Source: Rhizobium sp. L43 (GTDB taxonomy: Bacteria > Pseudomonadota > Alphaproteobacteria > Rhizobiales > Rhizobiaceae). Taken from it: a stretch of DNA of 64,000 bases. A program made the translations under genes and the position numbers. The stretch is from assembly GCF_002531725.1 (NCBI RefSeq), contig NZ_NWSQ01000017.1, forward strand, positions 62,001 to 126,000, in the 5' to 3' direction. The notes beneath the pieces are model-generated. The model ran no database searches. It had not been told where the DNA came from and saw nothing but the letters and a program-made list of their open reading frames with translations. Below are positions 53,403 to 62,384 of the stretch, piece by piece (within the stretch, counting starts at the first letter, position 1; each line of letters begins with the position of its first letter).

Positions 53403-54810
53403 TCCAATCCCTCCAAAACGCGGCGAAGAACTTGCGCCAACGTATCTAACATTTCGTCAGTGGTTTCCATCGCGCCGGTCTCGACATAAATGCGCATTTC
53501 CGGTGCATTACCCGACTGGCGGAAATGCACTGTATCGCCATTGCCGAGCGCCATGCGCACGCCGTCGAGCGTGGAAATCTCTGCCGGGGTGACAATACGA
53601 GCATCTATGCCGGCGCGGAAATCGGCCGAGGATTGCACGCTATCGAGGAAGATCTTGCCCTTGTCAGGCGCCAGGTCCTTGACGCGATCGGCCTTCATGA
53701 AGCGCGAGGGCAGAGTCGCGGCAAGCTTGGACAACGGCTGGCCTATTTCCTTGGCGAGCGCCAGGCAGGCGACCGCAGGCAGCATAGCGTCACGGGTCGG
53801 AAGCCTTTTCAGCAAACCCTTAGCTAGTGAAATGTCGTCCTGCAGTAGGAAGCCGCCATTGGCTTCGAAGCCGACGACCGGGCTTATCTTAGCCGCTGTC
53901 ATGCCGACCACGACGTAAGGAGAGCCGATGCGCGTGCGCTCGACGACATCGAACCAGCCGGATTGTTCGATCGCGCTGGTCGACGACAGTGGTGTGACAA
54001 TGGTCTTTGCACCGATCGCCTTGGCCGTCAGCACGCCCAGCACGTCGCCATTGATCTGTCGGCCGGTATCGTCGATCACTAGTGGCCGGTCGCCATCGCC
54101 ATCAGTCGATACGACGGCATCCAGCTTTTTATCATTGATCAGCGCGCGGGCGCGGGCGACGTCCTCGGCATCGAGCGCCTCCGTGTCGACGGCGACAAAG
54201 CCGTCAACACGCCGGAAGGGATGGCATTCGGCGCCGAGGCCTTCGAAAATTGTTACCGTCAGATCTCGGCCGACAGCGGAATGCAGATCTATGCCGACCT
54301 TGAGTCCGGCGAGCGCGTTGCTGCCGAATGCCTCGACGTAGCGCGCGACGTAATCTTCCGCCACGGCTGCAAGCGCTGCGCCAGGTTCGAGCGCGGTCAC
54401 CGCGCGGCTTTCAGCGATAATTTCCTCGGCGCGGTTCCGTAACGGCGCTTCGTCTTCCTTGAGGTTTCGCCATCCGGCCGGTAGAATTTGATGCCGTTAT
54501 AGGCTTCGGGAATGTGGCTACCAGTGATCATGATCGCGGGCGCTGAGCGCGCCATAGCATAGGCGGCTACCGCTGGCGTCGGCACGTTGCCTGCCCAGAT
54601 GGGCTCCCAGCCAACCGCCTTCACCGCCGCAAGGCACTGTCCAGCGATACGCGGGCTTGAATCTCGCAGGTCCGCGGCCACATAGACAACACGTGCGGCT
54701 GCCTGCGATGCGCAACGCTCGAGAAATGCCCTAACATATCCTGTGCAAACGTCCTGGATGAAATCGATCGCGCGTCCGCGCAATCCCGAAGTGCCGAAAG
54801 CTGCAGTCAT
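53399..54810 (-). pseudogene. manB: Phosphomannomutase, frameshifted
   Basis: Both halves of a phosphohexomutase are present in different frames. From 54810 the first reads AAFGTSGLRG, ADLRDSSPRIAGQ (substrate region) and the active-site PAIMITGSHIPEAYNGIKFY, where the catalytic Ser is kept. After KFYRPDGE (near 54470) the frame breaks. The rest continues in the next frame as KEDEAPLRNRAEEIIAESRA, then TALEPGAALAAV through STDGDGDRPLVIDD (metal site), EANGGFLLQDD and the C-terminal RQSGNAPEMRIYVETG, ending at 53399. One missing base near 54465-54475 restores a single protein of about 470 residues. ATGs at 54840 and 54852 are other possible starts. It may be a true mutation or a sequencing error. 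Confidence 0.8.
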
Positions 54811-55280
54811 TTTTAGGAACCCAAATTCAGAAAATTTCATTTGCAATTCCATTCCGGGATTGCATCAAGACTAAATTAATCGATGGACGAAACTAGCGAC
54901 GTTCAGTCATCTGCGCGACCTCATTTGAATATAGATAGTCACAAGCCACCGCCAACAGCGAAACGGTGCGCCCGAAAATGAATTCGTTGCTCTACATCCT
55001 GTCGATCGATCGTTTTACAGTTGACCCCAAGCCTCGGCTGCTGCATCGCACAAAAGAATGCCCAACGAAAGCAATTTCTGTAAGAAAGCTCATAGGATTC
55101 TAATATTCGTGCCCTCCCTTCTCCCAAGCAAATGCACGCAATCACAATTGACTGCTTTCGCTTGAATGCTTTTTGGTAGGCTCTAAAGGGGATCTTTCAA
55201 ATATTAAAGGGAGCTAAGCCGCCGTCAAAGGGGCTTTTTCAATACCTGTTTCGGGTGGTCATAAAGCTTTCTCCAAACTA
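54811..55280. other. AT-rich intergenic region, no gene seen
   Basis: The region upstream of manBC should hold their promoter. No coding frame longer than about 70 codons has a recognisable product, and no strong repeat was seen. Confidence 0.4.
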
Positions 55281-56564
55281 TCAAATCCCCCTCTGTGAAT
55301 ATTGAATTCTCCAAAAAGCAAATGTGAAAACGCCGATCTGGCAGAGTCCACCGACAGCCAGTGCGATTGGTATGCAAAAGACACCCGAGGAAGAAGCAAG
55401 GAAATAGGCAGCAGAAAGCGTCACAACAGAAACAACACAATACGACAAAAGCATCGTTTTCCTAAGGTGCATTGCAAAAGCACCGACCCCGGCGGTTGCG
55501 CCTGCGTACTGAAACCCAGCCGCGGCGGCCATGGCGATAAGAAAGGAGTAATACTCAACATATCTCTCTCCATAAATCATGAGCAGCACCTGGCTGCCGA
55601 TTGCGTAGGACGCGCCGGTCGCAACCACCCCTACACACAACATAAATCCAATCCCGCCAAGTTGGGTGCGCCAAAACTGTGCCCACGCTCGTTGGCGGGC
55701 TTGATACGCGAGACGAGGGAGGATTGCTTGTCCAAAGGCTGTCTGGACCAGGCTACCTAGCGTCACGAATTGATTAATCGCGCTAAAGTAACCGAGTGTC
55801 GAAGCATCAAACTTATGCTCCACCACCAAACGAAGACCTGCAGGCGCTACCGACATAAGGAGATTTGCCAATGCTAGTGGGAAGCTCAGGCGAATGAGAG
55901 AGACCAACTGCGATACACCCAGTCCAGGCCATCGCTGACGCATAACAGATAGCGCTACTGCAATATCCGCTCTTTCGAAAAAGAAAGACGCCGACGCCAT
56001 GGCGAGAAATGAAATGATCGAACCGAGTACTATGTTGGAGGTCACGGCATAGGTCGCGACCAAGAGAATGTTGGCCGGCACCACACGCACGATCGTCAAA
56101 CGGAGCATCTTCATCGATTTCGCCTGTACCTGCAAAATCGCGCTCCATATGTCGAAGATACCCTCTGCATACTTCATTATGATTGCCGCAAGCAGATATG
56201 GTACGAGTTCGAAGCGGCCTAACCCAAACACCACGACAACAAATGCGAAGGAAAAGAGTGCGAGAGGCACGACTAATCGTAGCAGAACATGTCTGTCTAT
56301 GGCCGTGAAATCAGCGGCAGCCAGGATTTGCTGTCGGGAAGAAAGCCACGCTAGATAGGAGACCGGTATCACTATGGCTTGAGCAAAAGAAAAATACCCT
56401 AGTTCGGTCGGCCCCTCAATTCGCGCAATCGCGACAATAACCAACCACTGGGTCAGAGCGGCCAGTACGGCCGCAGCGGTTATTGCTACGGTATCTCGAC
56501 CCGTCGTCGCAATAGAATTAATCGATTTATGTATCGATATAACATAATTTGGAACAAATCGCAT
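55281..56564 (-). CDS. Wzx-like polysaccharide flippase (MOP superfamily)
   Basis: 427 residues with about twelve membrane helices and short loops, starting GRDTVAITAAAVLAALTQWL (about 23-42). A basic loop near residues 200-215 (VMRQRWPGLGVSQLVSLIRL) and FPLALANLLMSVAPAGLRLV follow, typical of the polysaccharide biosynthesis (Wzx/RfbX) family. It would flip the undecaprenyl-linked repeat unit to the periplasm. It is the only flippase in the window. It is read toward manBC on the same strand but with a 470-bp gap, so it probably has its own transcript. Confidence 0.84.
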   Translation of the reverse strand: MRFVPNYVISIHKSINSIATTGRDTVAITAAAVLAALTQWLVIVAIARIEGPTELGYFSFAQAIVIPVSYLAWLSSRQQILAAADFTAIDRHVLLRLVVPLALFSFAFVVVVFGLGRFELVPYLLAAIIMKYAEGIFDIWSAILQVQAKSMKMLRLTIVRVVPANILLVATYAVTSNIVLGSIISFLAMASASFFFERADIAVALSVMRQRWPGLGVSQLVSLIRLSFPLALANLLMSVAPAGLRLVVEHKFDASTLGYFSAINQFVTLGSLVQTAFGQAILPRLAYQARQRAWAQFWRTQLGGIGFMLCVGVVATGASYAIGSQVLLMIYGERYVEYYSFLIAMAAAAGFQYAGATAGVGAFAMHLRKTMLLSYCVVSVVTLSAAYFLASSSGVFCIPIALAVGGLCQIGVFTFAFWRIQYSQRGI

Positions 56565-57079
56565 AAATCTGACTATTCACATTTTGGTTGAAGAGGGAAC
56601 TTATGTGTAGACCGCGATCAATATAACGATTCCGGAGCAAGGAAAGCGTTTCTTCTACATAAGCATAATTATCATTGCGCCGTTTCTAGAAAAATAGAGA
56701 AGATACGAAATGATGGCCACATAAAAATCCGAATCTAGACGCCTTTACGGCGGCGCTCCGCGCACACCCAAACACTATCTCACCGCGTCTCATCCTGAGT
56801 AAAAAGGAGCAAAAGCACGACGAAAGCGTCCCGGAGGGCTATCCTGAGATAAAGACAAATTTCATTTTTACCAACTCCAGCAACGATCGAAGCAGCAATA
56901 AACAATGGCGCAGGAGATTACGAGAGAAATTCTCCAGCAAACGGCTGGGGAGTGCGGCAAAAGAGAAACCATAAGCGGAGACAAGGCATCCTTTGATCAA
57001 TCGAAACCACGCGATTTTGCTTTTGTAACGATTTTCCATAATTTCAGAGATAGAAGTCACCGATGATCTGCCGCCGAAC
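56565..57079. other. Intergenic region, no gene supported
   Basis: The AT-rich first part likely carries the flippase promoter. A 73-codon minus frame (56839-57060) has no recognisable features. Confidence 0.35.
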
Positions 57080-57860
57080 TTTCATCCGGTGGCGTTTAGA
57101 GCTTCGGCAGCTTTTGGTACGTCAAATGGCGCGGTGTGAGCAGCCGGCGGAAACGAGAAGCTTTCGCTCGCGCACGACTGCCGCCCATCAAATACGAGGA
57201 CAAGATTTTCGGTGGCAATCTTGTCATCACCGTCGCGCCAACCGATCGACGCATGTGCGGACCAGGTATCGATATCATGAGCAATGCCGGGTAGATCTCG
57301 CTTTCGCAGTCGCCGACGCGCAAACCTCGGCCCCCACAAACAAAAGCAACGGTATGCCGGATATTTTCAGCCGTGGAACTCTCCTTTTGCTCAATGGATA
57401 CCGGCGTCAGACTAATCTTCTTGCTCAACGCCGTCGTGTGTTTGAGCCGGGTCCAGACTTGATGGCGCGAAAGCCCCAACTGCAGGCCATCAAGCGTGAC
57501 CGCTAGGCTCGAATCCCTCAGCATTCCATAATCGTGTGCATCCTGAAGCGCCTGACTTTTGCCCTTGCAGCTGTTCACGTGAGCATGGTTGGCATCTGCT
57601 TTCTCGTTGATATGTAAACTCCGCCGTATCCTGCCGTCGGGTTCCGGCTCGACGCGACACATCGGCCAGGAATGAACTGGAAATGAGCAGAAAAGACTCT
57701 ACCTCACCGACGCGGTCATTCGAGAAGCTCGTATTGGCCCAGCCCGACAGGCTAGGTGCCCGCACCGATCGAACCGCCCATTTCCACTAATTGCCTCAAT
57801 CGACGGTCGAGCGGCTTATCTGCAAGATTGCCGTCGGCAAGTTTCCCATCAGGCCATGGT
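57080..57860 (-). pseudogene. IS4/Tn5-type transposase relic
   Basis: Minus-strand pieces follow Tn5-family order: NLADKPLDRRLRQLVEMGGS (N-terminus), SGWANTSFSNDRVGE, RRQDTAEFTYQRE (first catalytic Asp region), SLAVTLDGLQLGLSRHQVWT and ISLTPVSIEQKESS, then LRVGDCESEIYPAL (second Asp region). At least three frame changes separate them and the third catalytic block is not seen. Confidence 0.7.
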
Positions 57861-58326
57861 GTACTGTTCCGTCGACACTGTCGCTGCTCGATTCATTGCC
57901 AGAGGTGCGCCCGCCCGCCGACGATGACCTTGGCGAATCTTCTGACATATTCGCATTCACGAAGCCGCCTCTATGCGCATCTTCATGTTTGTCGCACCTT
58001 CAGCTCCGCCAGGCCGACAAAAGCTGTCACATGGTAAGTTGCAAGCTCGGTATCGGCTTTCCCCAAACGGGCAGCGCCACCGCCGCGGATTGGCCCGCAG
58101 GCTTGCAGGCGCTTAGCGCGCAGGAGCCATTCTGGAGTTTGCAGGAAGCGGAGCAACGGTATAGTTAGTTCGTGGATCGTCATTAGCCTAGATCCCGCTA
58201 AAGACTTTTACGCAAAATACGCAATGTCTTGCACGAAATAATCCATGAATATGCGTAAATGAAGAGCTTTATAGACCTAATAAATTCCCCATAAGAGCAT
58301 CTATAGAAGAGGTAAGCGAGGTAGAA
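57861..58326. other. Region upstream of the glycoside hydrolase; no clear gene
   Basis: A 125-codon plus frame and a 66-codon minus frame overlap here without recognisable motifs. The last 130 bp are AT-rich and are the likely promoter of the glycoside hydrolase. Confidence 0.35.
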
Positions 58327-59562
58327 ATGCTAGGAGTTGCCATGTGTTTCATGATCACTGCAGCGGATTTTCAGTATTCATTAGGTGTCAATATTCATAT
58401 CGGATTCAAAGATACGTCCTATAAAAACATCGATAGAGTGATCGATAACCTCGATTATTTGGGTATAACCAACGTCCGCGACCATGTTCCTGCGTATGAC
58501 TGGATGTTGAAGGACTACAATAAGTTGGCTGACGCTGGCATTAAAATGGATTTGGTCTTAACCCCTGTAAATGGGTCGTACGACCTTCCATCAAATATCA
58601 GCTATTTAAAAAAAATATATATGCATAATTCCCAAGCCGTTAGGTTTGTTGAAGGAGCTAATGAAGTGCTCCTTAACAACTATCGCTACAAGGGTGGCAA
58701 TCACGTCAGTGATATGGTCGGATTGCAGCGTGACCTATACAATATGGTTCACCAAATTCCTCTTCTAGGGGCGCTTGACGTACTCGGCCTAACGGGTGGG
58801 GGAACTGACAAAAATCTTTACGCCTCAATAGGCGATCTTTCACCATACGCCGATTATGCAAACGTACACTATTATTCCCCTTTTGGTGTCGTCCCCGGCA
58901 CGTTCTGGGCTCAGTTTACAGCTCTCGACAAAAGCTTATATGCCTCAAAAAACCATGCCGTAATGAGCGAGACCGGCTACAATACCTTCAATGATCAAAG
59001 TGGGGTTTCGGAAAAAATACAAGCGGTCTACGGATTGGAAACAATACTGCGAGCAAAAAGTGAAGGATACGACTTAACGTATCTTTACGAACTACAAGAC
59101 CAAAAACTGGACGGCGAAAAAGCTACCCGGCAGAATCACTACGGTCTCTTCAATTTCGATGGCACGCCCAAGCTTGCTGCAATCGCCATTCACAACTTTA
59201 TGGAGATATTGAAAACAGGCCCGTCGCAGGTTTCTCCGGCCGTCGACCCAGCCCTAGATCGACTCAAAATCGAAGGATTGGGAACGATTGCGCAGACGCT
59301 GATAATAAATGAGGAAAATGGAGCGTATGATTTAGTTATCTGGCGGAATGACGAGATGTGGGACTATAAAACACATTCCGAGATAGATCGACCGAAGAGA
59401 GATATCGTCGTAACCTTCGGAACGCGATCAAATGTACGTGTTTACGACCCACTACATGACGACACTTTTCTTGTTAAGTATGACGACACCTCGAAAGTAA
59501 GCGTTACGCTTGGAAACGCCCCTATAATCATGGAATTTATACCTGCCAAAAACGCACTCTAG
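58327..59562 (+). CDS. PslG-like glycoside hydrolase (clan A TIM barrel, GH39-like)
   Basis: 411 residues. The first 300 form a TIM-barrel: SLGVNIHIGF, DYLGITNVRDHVPAYDW, then RFVEGANEVLLNNY, where Asn112-Glu113 fits the acid/base of clan A hydrolases. VHYYSPFG follows, then HAVMSETGYNTF, where Glu215 fits the nucleophile. A C-terminal beta domain (about 310-411) follows. PslG-type enzymes are encoded in polysaccharide clusters and cut the polymer made there. No true signal peptide is visible; the short hydrophobic start MLGVAMCFMI is not followed by a cleavage site. Start codons at 58327 (GAGG upstream) and 58342 (AGGAG upstream) are equally good. GC content is low, as in the rest of the island. 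Confidence 0.72.
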   Translation: MLGVAMCFMITAADFQYSLGVNIHIGFKDTSYKNIDRVIDNLDYLGITNVRDHVPAYDWMLKDYNKLADAGIKMDLVLTPVNGSYDLPSNISYLKKIYMHNSQAVRFVEGANEVLLNNYRYKGGNHVSDMVGLQRDLYNMVHQIPLLGALDVLGLTGGGTDKNLYASIGDLSPYADYANVHYYSPFGVVPGTFWAQFTALDKSLYASKNHAVMSETGYNTFNDQSGVSEKIQAVYGLETILRAKSEGYDLTYLYELQDQKLDGEKATRQNHYGLFNFDGTPKLAAIAIHNFMEILKTGPSQVSPAVDPALDRLKIEGLGTIAQTLIINEENGAYDLVIWRNDEMWDYKTHSEIDRPKRDIVVTFGTRSNVRVYDPLHDDTFLVKYDDTSKVSVTLGNAPIIMEFIPAKNAL

Positions 59563-59856
59563 CTTTCCGGAACAGCCTCACAAAACTCATCCTCCAGAGT
59601 GTATAATGAAGCCAAAGCGTGTCGCACTTAGTCTGCCTCATATCCCGCGGCTTTGAAGAAATTCCGGCATTGAGCTCAATGGCAGCAGGATGCGAAGTGC
59701 TCCTTGCCGTCGTTTTGCACCGCGTCAAACGCTTTTCAGCGGGAATATCGATCAGCGCTGGCACAAACATTGGTGGTGAGGCTTGCCCCGGCTGCTTTCG
59801 CGACTGTCGGCGACAAGCCGTTCGAGCAACAGCACTCACCGACGCCCCGCCGTTAT
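59563..59856. other. Short region before the nested IS block; nothing recognised
   Basis: No family, repeat or RNA was identified between the hydrolase stop and the IS66-type end at 59857. Confidence 0.35.
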
Positions 59857-59870
59857 GTAAGCGTCCGGTG
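59857..59870. repeat. IS66-type terminal inverted repeat (left end of outer relic)
   Basis: GTAAGCGTCCGGTG is the classic opening of IS66-family ends, pointing into the block to the right. It likely belongs with the tnpC relic at 62385-62860, which runs toward it. Confidence 0.6.
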
Positions 59871-60055
59871 AAGGCCGCCTTTCTAACCGCCGAACTCTGC
59901 ATGTTCTGATCTCTCCATGATCGCTCATCAGCATGCCGCCGGCGCCCGCAAGGAAAAGGGGGGCGGATATGCCCAGGGCCTGGGCCTGGGTCGGTCTCGC
60001 GGCGGTTTGAGCACGAAGATCCATGCAGCAACAGAAGCACTCGGCCTTCCCATTC

Positions 60056-60063
60056 GATTGATC
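60056..60063. repeat. 8-bp target-site duplication, left copy
   Basis: GATTGATC directly abuts the GTAA end of the inserted element and is repeated at 62029-62036. Confidence 0.85.
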
Positions 60064-60075
60064 GTAACCATCCGG

Positions 60076-60366
60076 TCAGGACCGCAGTAGCCGAGGCTTT
60101 TTGCGATTTCTTTCTGCCACTGGTTTCGATGGCGGGTCGCCAATTCCGCGAAGATTGCGGATAATCTGTTGAAGGTTTTCAATCCCCACTTGGGTGAACA
60201 AGATGATGTGCTCGCTCAGCTCCGAGGCCGGATAGTCATCATATGCACACAAGCAGCCATCTTCAGAGAACATCTCAATCGAACATTCTCGCAAGAAGTC
60301 TTCGTCCTCACCAAGCATCGCTGCGACATATTTCAGTGTGTAGAGGGCAGAGTTGCGGTAGCCCAT
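60076..60366 (-). CDS. Small IS66 passenger protein of unknown function
   Basis: 96 residues. The pattern YTLKYVAAMLGEDEDFLREC (about 8-27), an acidic middle (EDGCLCAYDD), then HIILFTQVGIENLQQIIRNL (about 52-71) matches the broken proteins at 38450-38530 (YTIDYVAMLIGENVELIQEI) and 46550-46840. All three follow IS66 tnpC-type sequence. The acidic, compact character suggests a small soluble accessory or regulatory protein, but the family is not one I can name. It is the only intact copy in the window. It is the last gene before the left end of the inserted element. Confidence 0.6.
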   Translation of the reverse strand: MGYRNSALYTLKYVAAMLGEDEDFLRECSIEMFSEDGCLCAYDDYPASELSEHIILFTQVGIENLQQIIRNLRGIGDPPSKPVAERNRKKPRLLRS

Positions 60367-60386
60367 GATGCCTCGTTCTGTGTTTT

Positions 60387-60653
60387 TCAGATTTGGTCAG
60401 TGCTGCTGGTTTTGGCTCTTCGCAATCCAGCTTTTCCGAGTGTCCGACGGCGGGCAATTTTAGCGACACGGTCTTGAATGATATCAACGCTTAAATCTTC
60501 TGGGTCAAAGCGGCCACCATACCAACGCAAGAACTCTCGATGCTGCGCATGTCGTGGCTTCGCCATAACGTTCAGGAATTCCTCGAACCCCGAGGTGCTG
60601 CCAACATCTTCCGGCGGCGCTCTGCGCTCACCATCGATGAAGCGCGGATATTG
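60387..60653 (-). pseudogene. C-terminal fragment of a pRiA4b ORF-3-like protein
   Basis: YPRFIDGERRAPPEDVGSTS then GFEEFLNVMAKPRHAQHREF and LRWYGGRFDPEDLSVDIIQD match the conserved end of the plasmid pRiA4b ORF-3-like family, including the PPED and FDPE blocks. The N-terminal part is missing; upstream the sequence joins tnpC in another frame. The function of the family is unknown. Confidence 0.7.
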
Positions 60654-61174
60654 CATTCCCGGCACGAGAACTTCTCGCGCACTGTTTGGATGACCTTCCA
60701 CTGGCGCGGGATCACTTCCAATGTCTCGGTAACGTCCTCGCCCAGTTTCACCAACTTGGCCGAGCCGCAGCACGGGCAGTTTGTCGGCGGGCTAATGACG
60801 ACACGTTCGCGCGGCAAGTGCTCCGGAAACGGCTTCTTGGATGGACGCTTGCGTTCGAAGGCTTGGACGTCCGATGAGCGTGCCGCTATCTCGGCTGCCA
60901 GTTCGTCATGGCTGGCATCGGCTTCCAGCTCCTCGAGCTGCAATTCCATCTGTTCGAGAAGGCGTGCCTTGCGCTCCGAGCGGCTGCCGTGGATGTCGCG
61001 CCTGAGCTTCTCGATCTCCAGCCTCAGCCGGGCAATCAGCACATCCGAATGTGAGTTCACCGCCTGGGCACGGGCAGCAACGGCCTCGGCTTCACGGCGT
61101 GCCGCGCGCTCGGCGAGGATCATCGCATGCGCGCTGGCAAGGTCGTCGGGAAGCTGATCGGCCGTATCGTTCAT
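60572..61174 (-). pseudogene. Truncated IS66 TnpC transposase
   Basis: 200 codons. The N-terminal helical region (AHAMILAERAARREAEAVAA and LRLEIEKLRRDIHGSRSERK) and the zinc-finger block (ISPPTNCPCCGSAKLVKLGE then KFSCREC) are normal for TnpC. Right after CREC, near 60660, the sequence changes to that of the pRiA4b ORF-3-like gene. About 350 residues with the DDE catalytic core are therefore absent. Confidence 0.8.
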
Positions 61175-61219
61175 GGCGAGAGGGAATCATATTCGCTCCC
61201 ACCTTTCCAGCCATTTCCA

Positions 61220-61567
61220 CTATCCAGCGGAGCTCGGACGCCAGGTTTTTTGCGGCATCCGCCAGTCGATCCCTTCGAGCAGATAGCCGAGCTGCGCAGG
61301 CGTGATCACCACCGTCCCGTCGGCCGCTGATGGCCAGATAAAGCGGCCGCGCTCAAGCTTCTTCGTGAACAGGCAGGCACCCTGGCCGTCGTGCCAAATC
61401 ACCTTGATCAGGCCGCCCTTCCTGCCGCGGAAGCAGAACAAATGGCCGCTATGCGGATCACGTTTCAGCGTCTCCTGCACCATCAGCGACAGGCCAGGAA
61501 ATCCCCGCCGCATGTCCGTATAACCCGTCGCCAGCCACACCTTCACACCGTTCGGAACCGGGATCAT
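61220..61567 (-). CDS. tnpB: IS66 Orf2 protein TnpB
   Basis: 115 residues, the normal size. Signatures: VPNGVKVWLATGYTDMRRGF at the start, HLFCFRGRKGGLIKVIWHDG (about 43-62), GACLFTKKLERGRFIWP, and a C-terminal LGYLLEGIDWRMP. TnpB is required for IS66 transposition in a way not fully understood. Its ATG overlaps the tnpA stop by four bases (ATGA), giving translational coupling. It looks intact. Confidence 0.9.
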   Translation of the reverse strand: MIPVPNGVKVWLATGYTDMRRGFPGLSLMVQETLKRDPHSGHLFCFRGRKGGLIKVIWHDGQGACLFTKKLERGRFIWPSAADGTVVITPAQLGYLLEGIDWRMPQKTWRPSSAG

Positions 61568-61950
61568 CGCCGCTCCACAACATCCAAGATCCGCCCGAGC
61601 GCCTCAGTATCAACATCGCTGTCCACTCGGATGCGCCGGCCGCGGCCAAGCTCGATCGTCACGATACTTGTCTTCTTGCGCGCCCGTGGTGCCGGTTCCA
61701 CGGGATCGGGTGGTGGCAATGCCGTCACGACCTCAATCGGGACAAATGGCGGCAGGGACGGCGCTGACATTTGGCAGAGCTCTTTGCGCCACCGGAATAG
61801 CTGACTGACATGAATCCCGGCCGAGCGCGCCACATCCGAGACAACGGTTCCAGGCTCCAACGCCGCCGCTACGAGCCGTTCTTTCTCTTCGCGAGACCAA
61901 TGCCGGCGACGCTCGACCGACGTGATCACCTCAATATGCTGCTTCGTCAT
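61564..61950 (-). CDS. tnpA: IS66 Orf1 protein TnpA
   Basis: 128 residues. A helix-turn-helix region (RRRHWSREEKERLVAAALEP then SDVARSAGIHVSQLFRWRKE, about 12-55) is followed by a Pro-rich linker and IVTIELGRGRRIRVDSDVDT, typical of the IS66 Orf1/IS3-like TnpA. It probably binds element DNA. The ATG with GGGAG eight bases upstream was chosen; an ATG 16 codons earlier is possible. It is the first gene of the inserted element, about 78 bp from its right end. Confidence 0.88.
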   Translation of the reverse strand: MTKQHIEVITSVERRRHWSREEKERLVAAALEPGTVVSDVARSAGIHVSQLFRWRKELCQMSAPSLPPFVPIEVVTALPPPDPVEPAPRARKKTSIVTIELGRGRRIRVDSDVDTEALGRILDVVERR

Positions 61951-62028
61951 AGGACTACTCCCAGTGCTACCACCAGGACTTCCAATGTTCGGCTTCACAT
62001 CACAAGACGGCCGTCACCGTGGGGATAC

Positions 62029-62036
62029 GATTGATC
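62029..62036. repeat. 8-bp target-site duplication, right copy
   Basis: GATTGATC follows the terminal TAC of the element and equals the left copy at 60056-60063. Confidence 0.85.
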
Positions 62037-62384
62037 GGCTCTCCAGGGCAACGCAATGACATTGCCTTCGCCCATGACCTCGTCGATGGTTTCGAGGCCA
62101 GGGCTGCTATTGCCGACAAAGGCTATGATGCCGATCATCTGTGCGACAGGATTGCGCAAAGCGGAACGCATCTCGTCATCCCGCCAAAGCGCAACCGAAA
62201 AGTCCAGCGCGGCTACGACGCTGACCTCTATAAGGAGCGCAATCGCATCGAGCGCTTCTTCAGCAAGCTCAAACAGTTCAGGCGCGTCGCAACCCGCTAC
62301 GACAAACTGCTTGTCAACTTCATGGGTTTCGTCAAACTCGCCGCAATCGCGATATGGCTCAAATAGTTAAATCGTCACCACGAC

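Larger units (their letters stand above)
60064..62028 (-). mobile_element. IS66-family derivative with target duplication and passenger genes
   Basis: The element is 1965 bp long. It begins GTAACCATCCGGTCAGGACC and its other end, read inward on the minus strand, begins GTATCCCCACGGTGACGGCC; 14 of the first 21 positions agree. The direct repeat GATTGATC lies at 60056-60063 and 62029-62036, the 8-bp duplication expected for IS66. Inside, on the minus strand, are tnpA, tnpB, a truncated tnpC fused near 60650 to the end of a pRiA4b ORF-3-like gene, and one small gene. It is non-autonomous for TnpC but has intact ends. Confidence 0.85.
59908..62366 (+). pseudogene. IS5-family transposase gene split by an IS66-type insertion
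   Basis: The left part (59908-60063) reads AHQHAAGARKEKGGGYAQGL and GLSTKIHAATEALGLPIRLI. The right part (62037-62366) continues GSPGQRNDIAFAHDLVDGFE, ADKGYDADHLCDRIAQSGTH, RNRIERFFSKLKQFRRVATR and stops after AIAIWLK. Removing 60064-62036 joins the two in frame exactly. The first third of the protein is missing on the left, so the gene was already truncated. The right part keeps the conserved late Glu region (ERNRIERFF). Confidence 0.82.
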
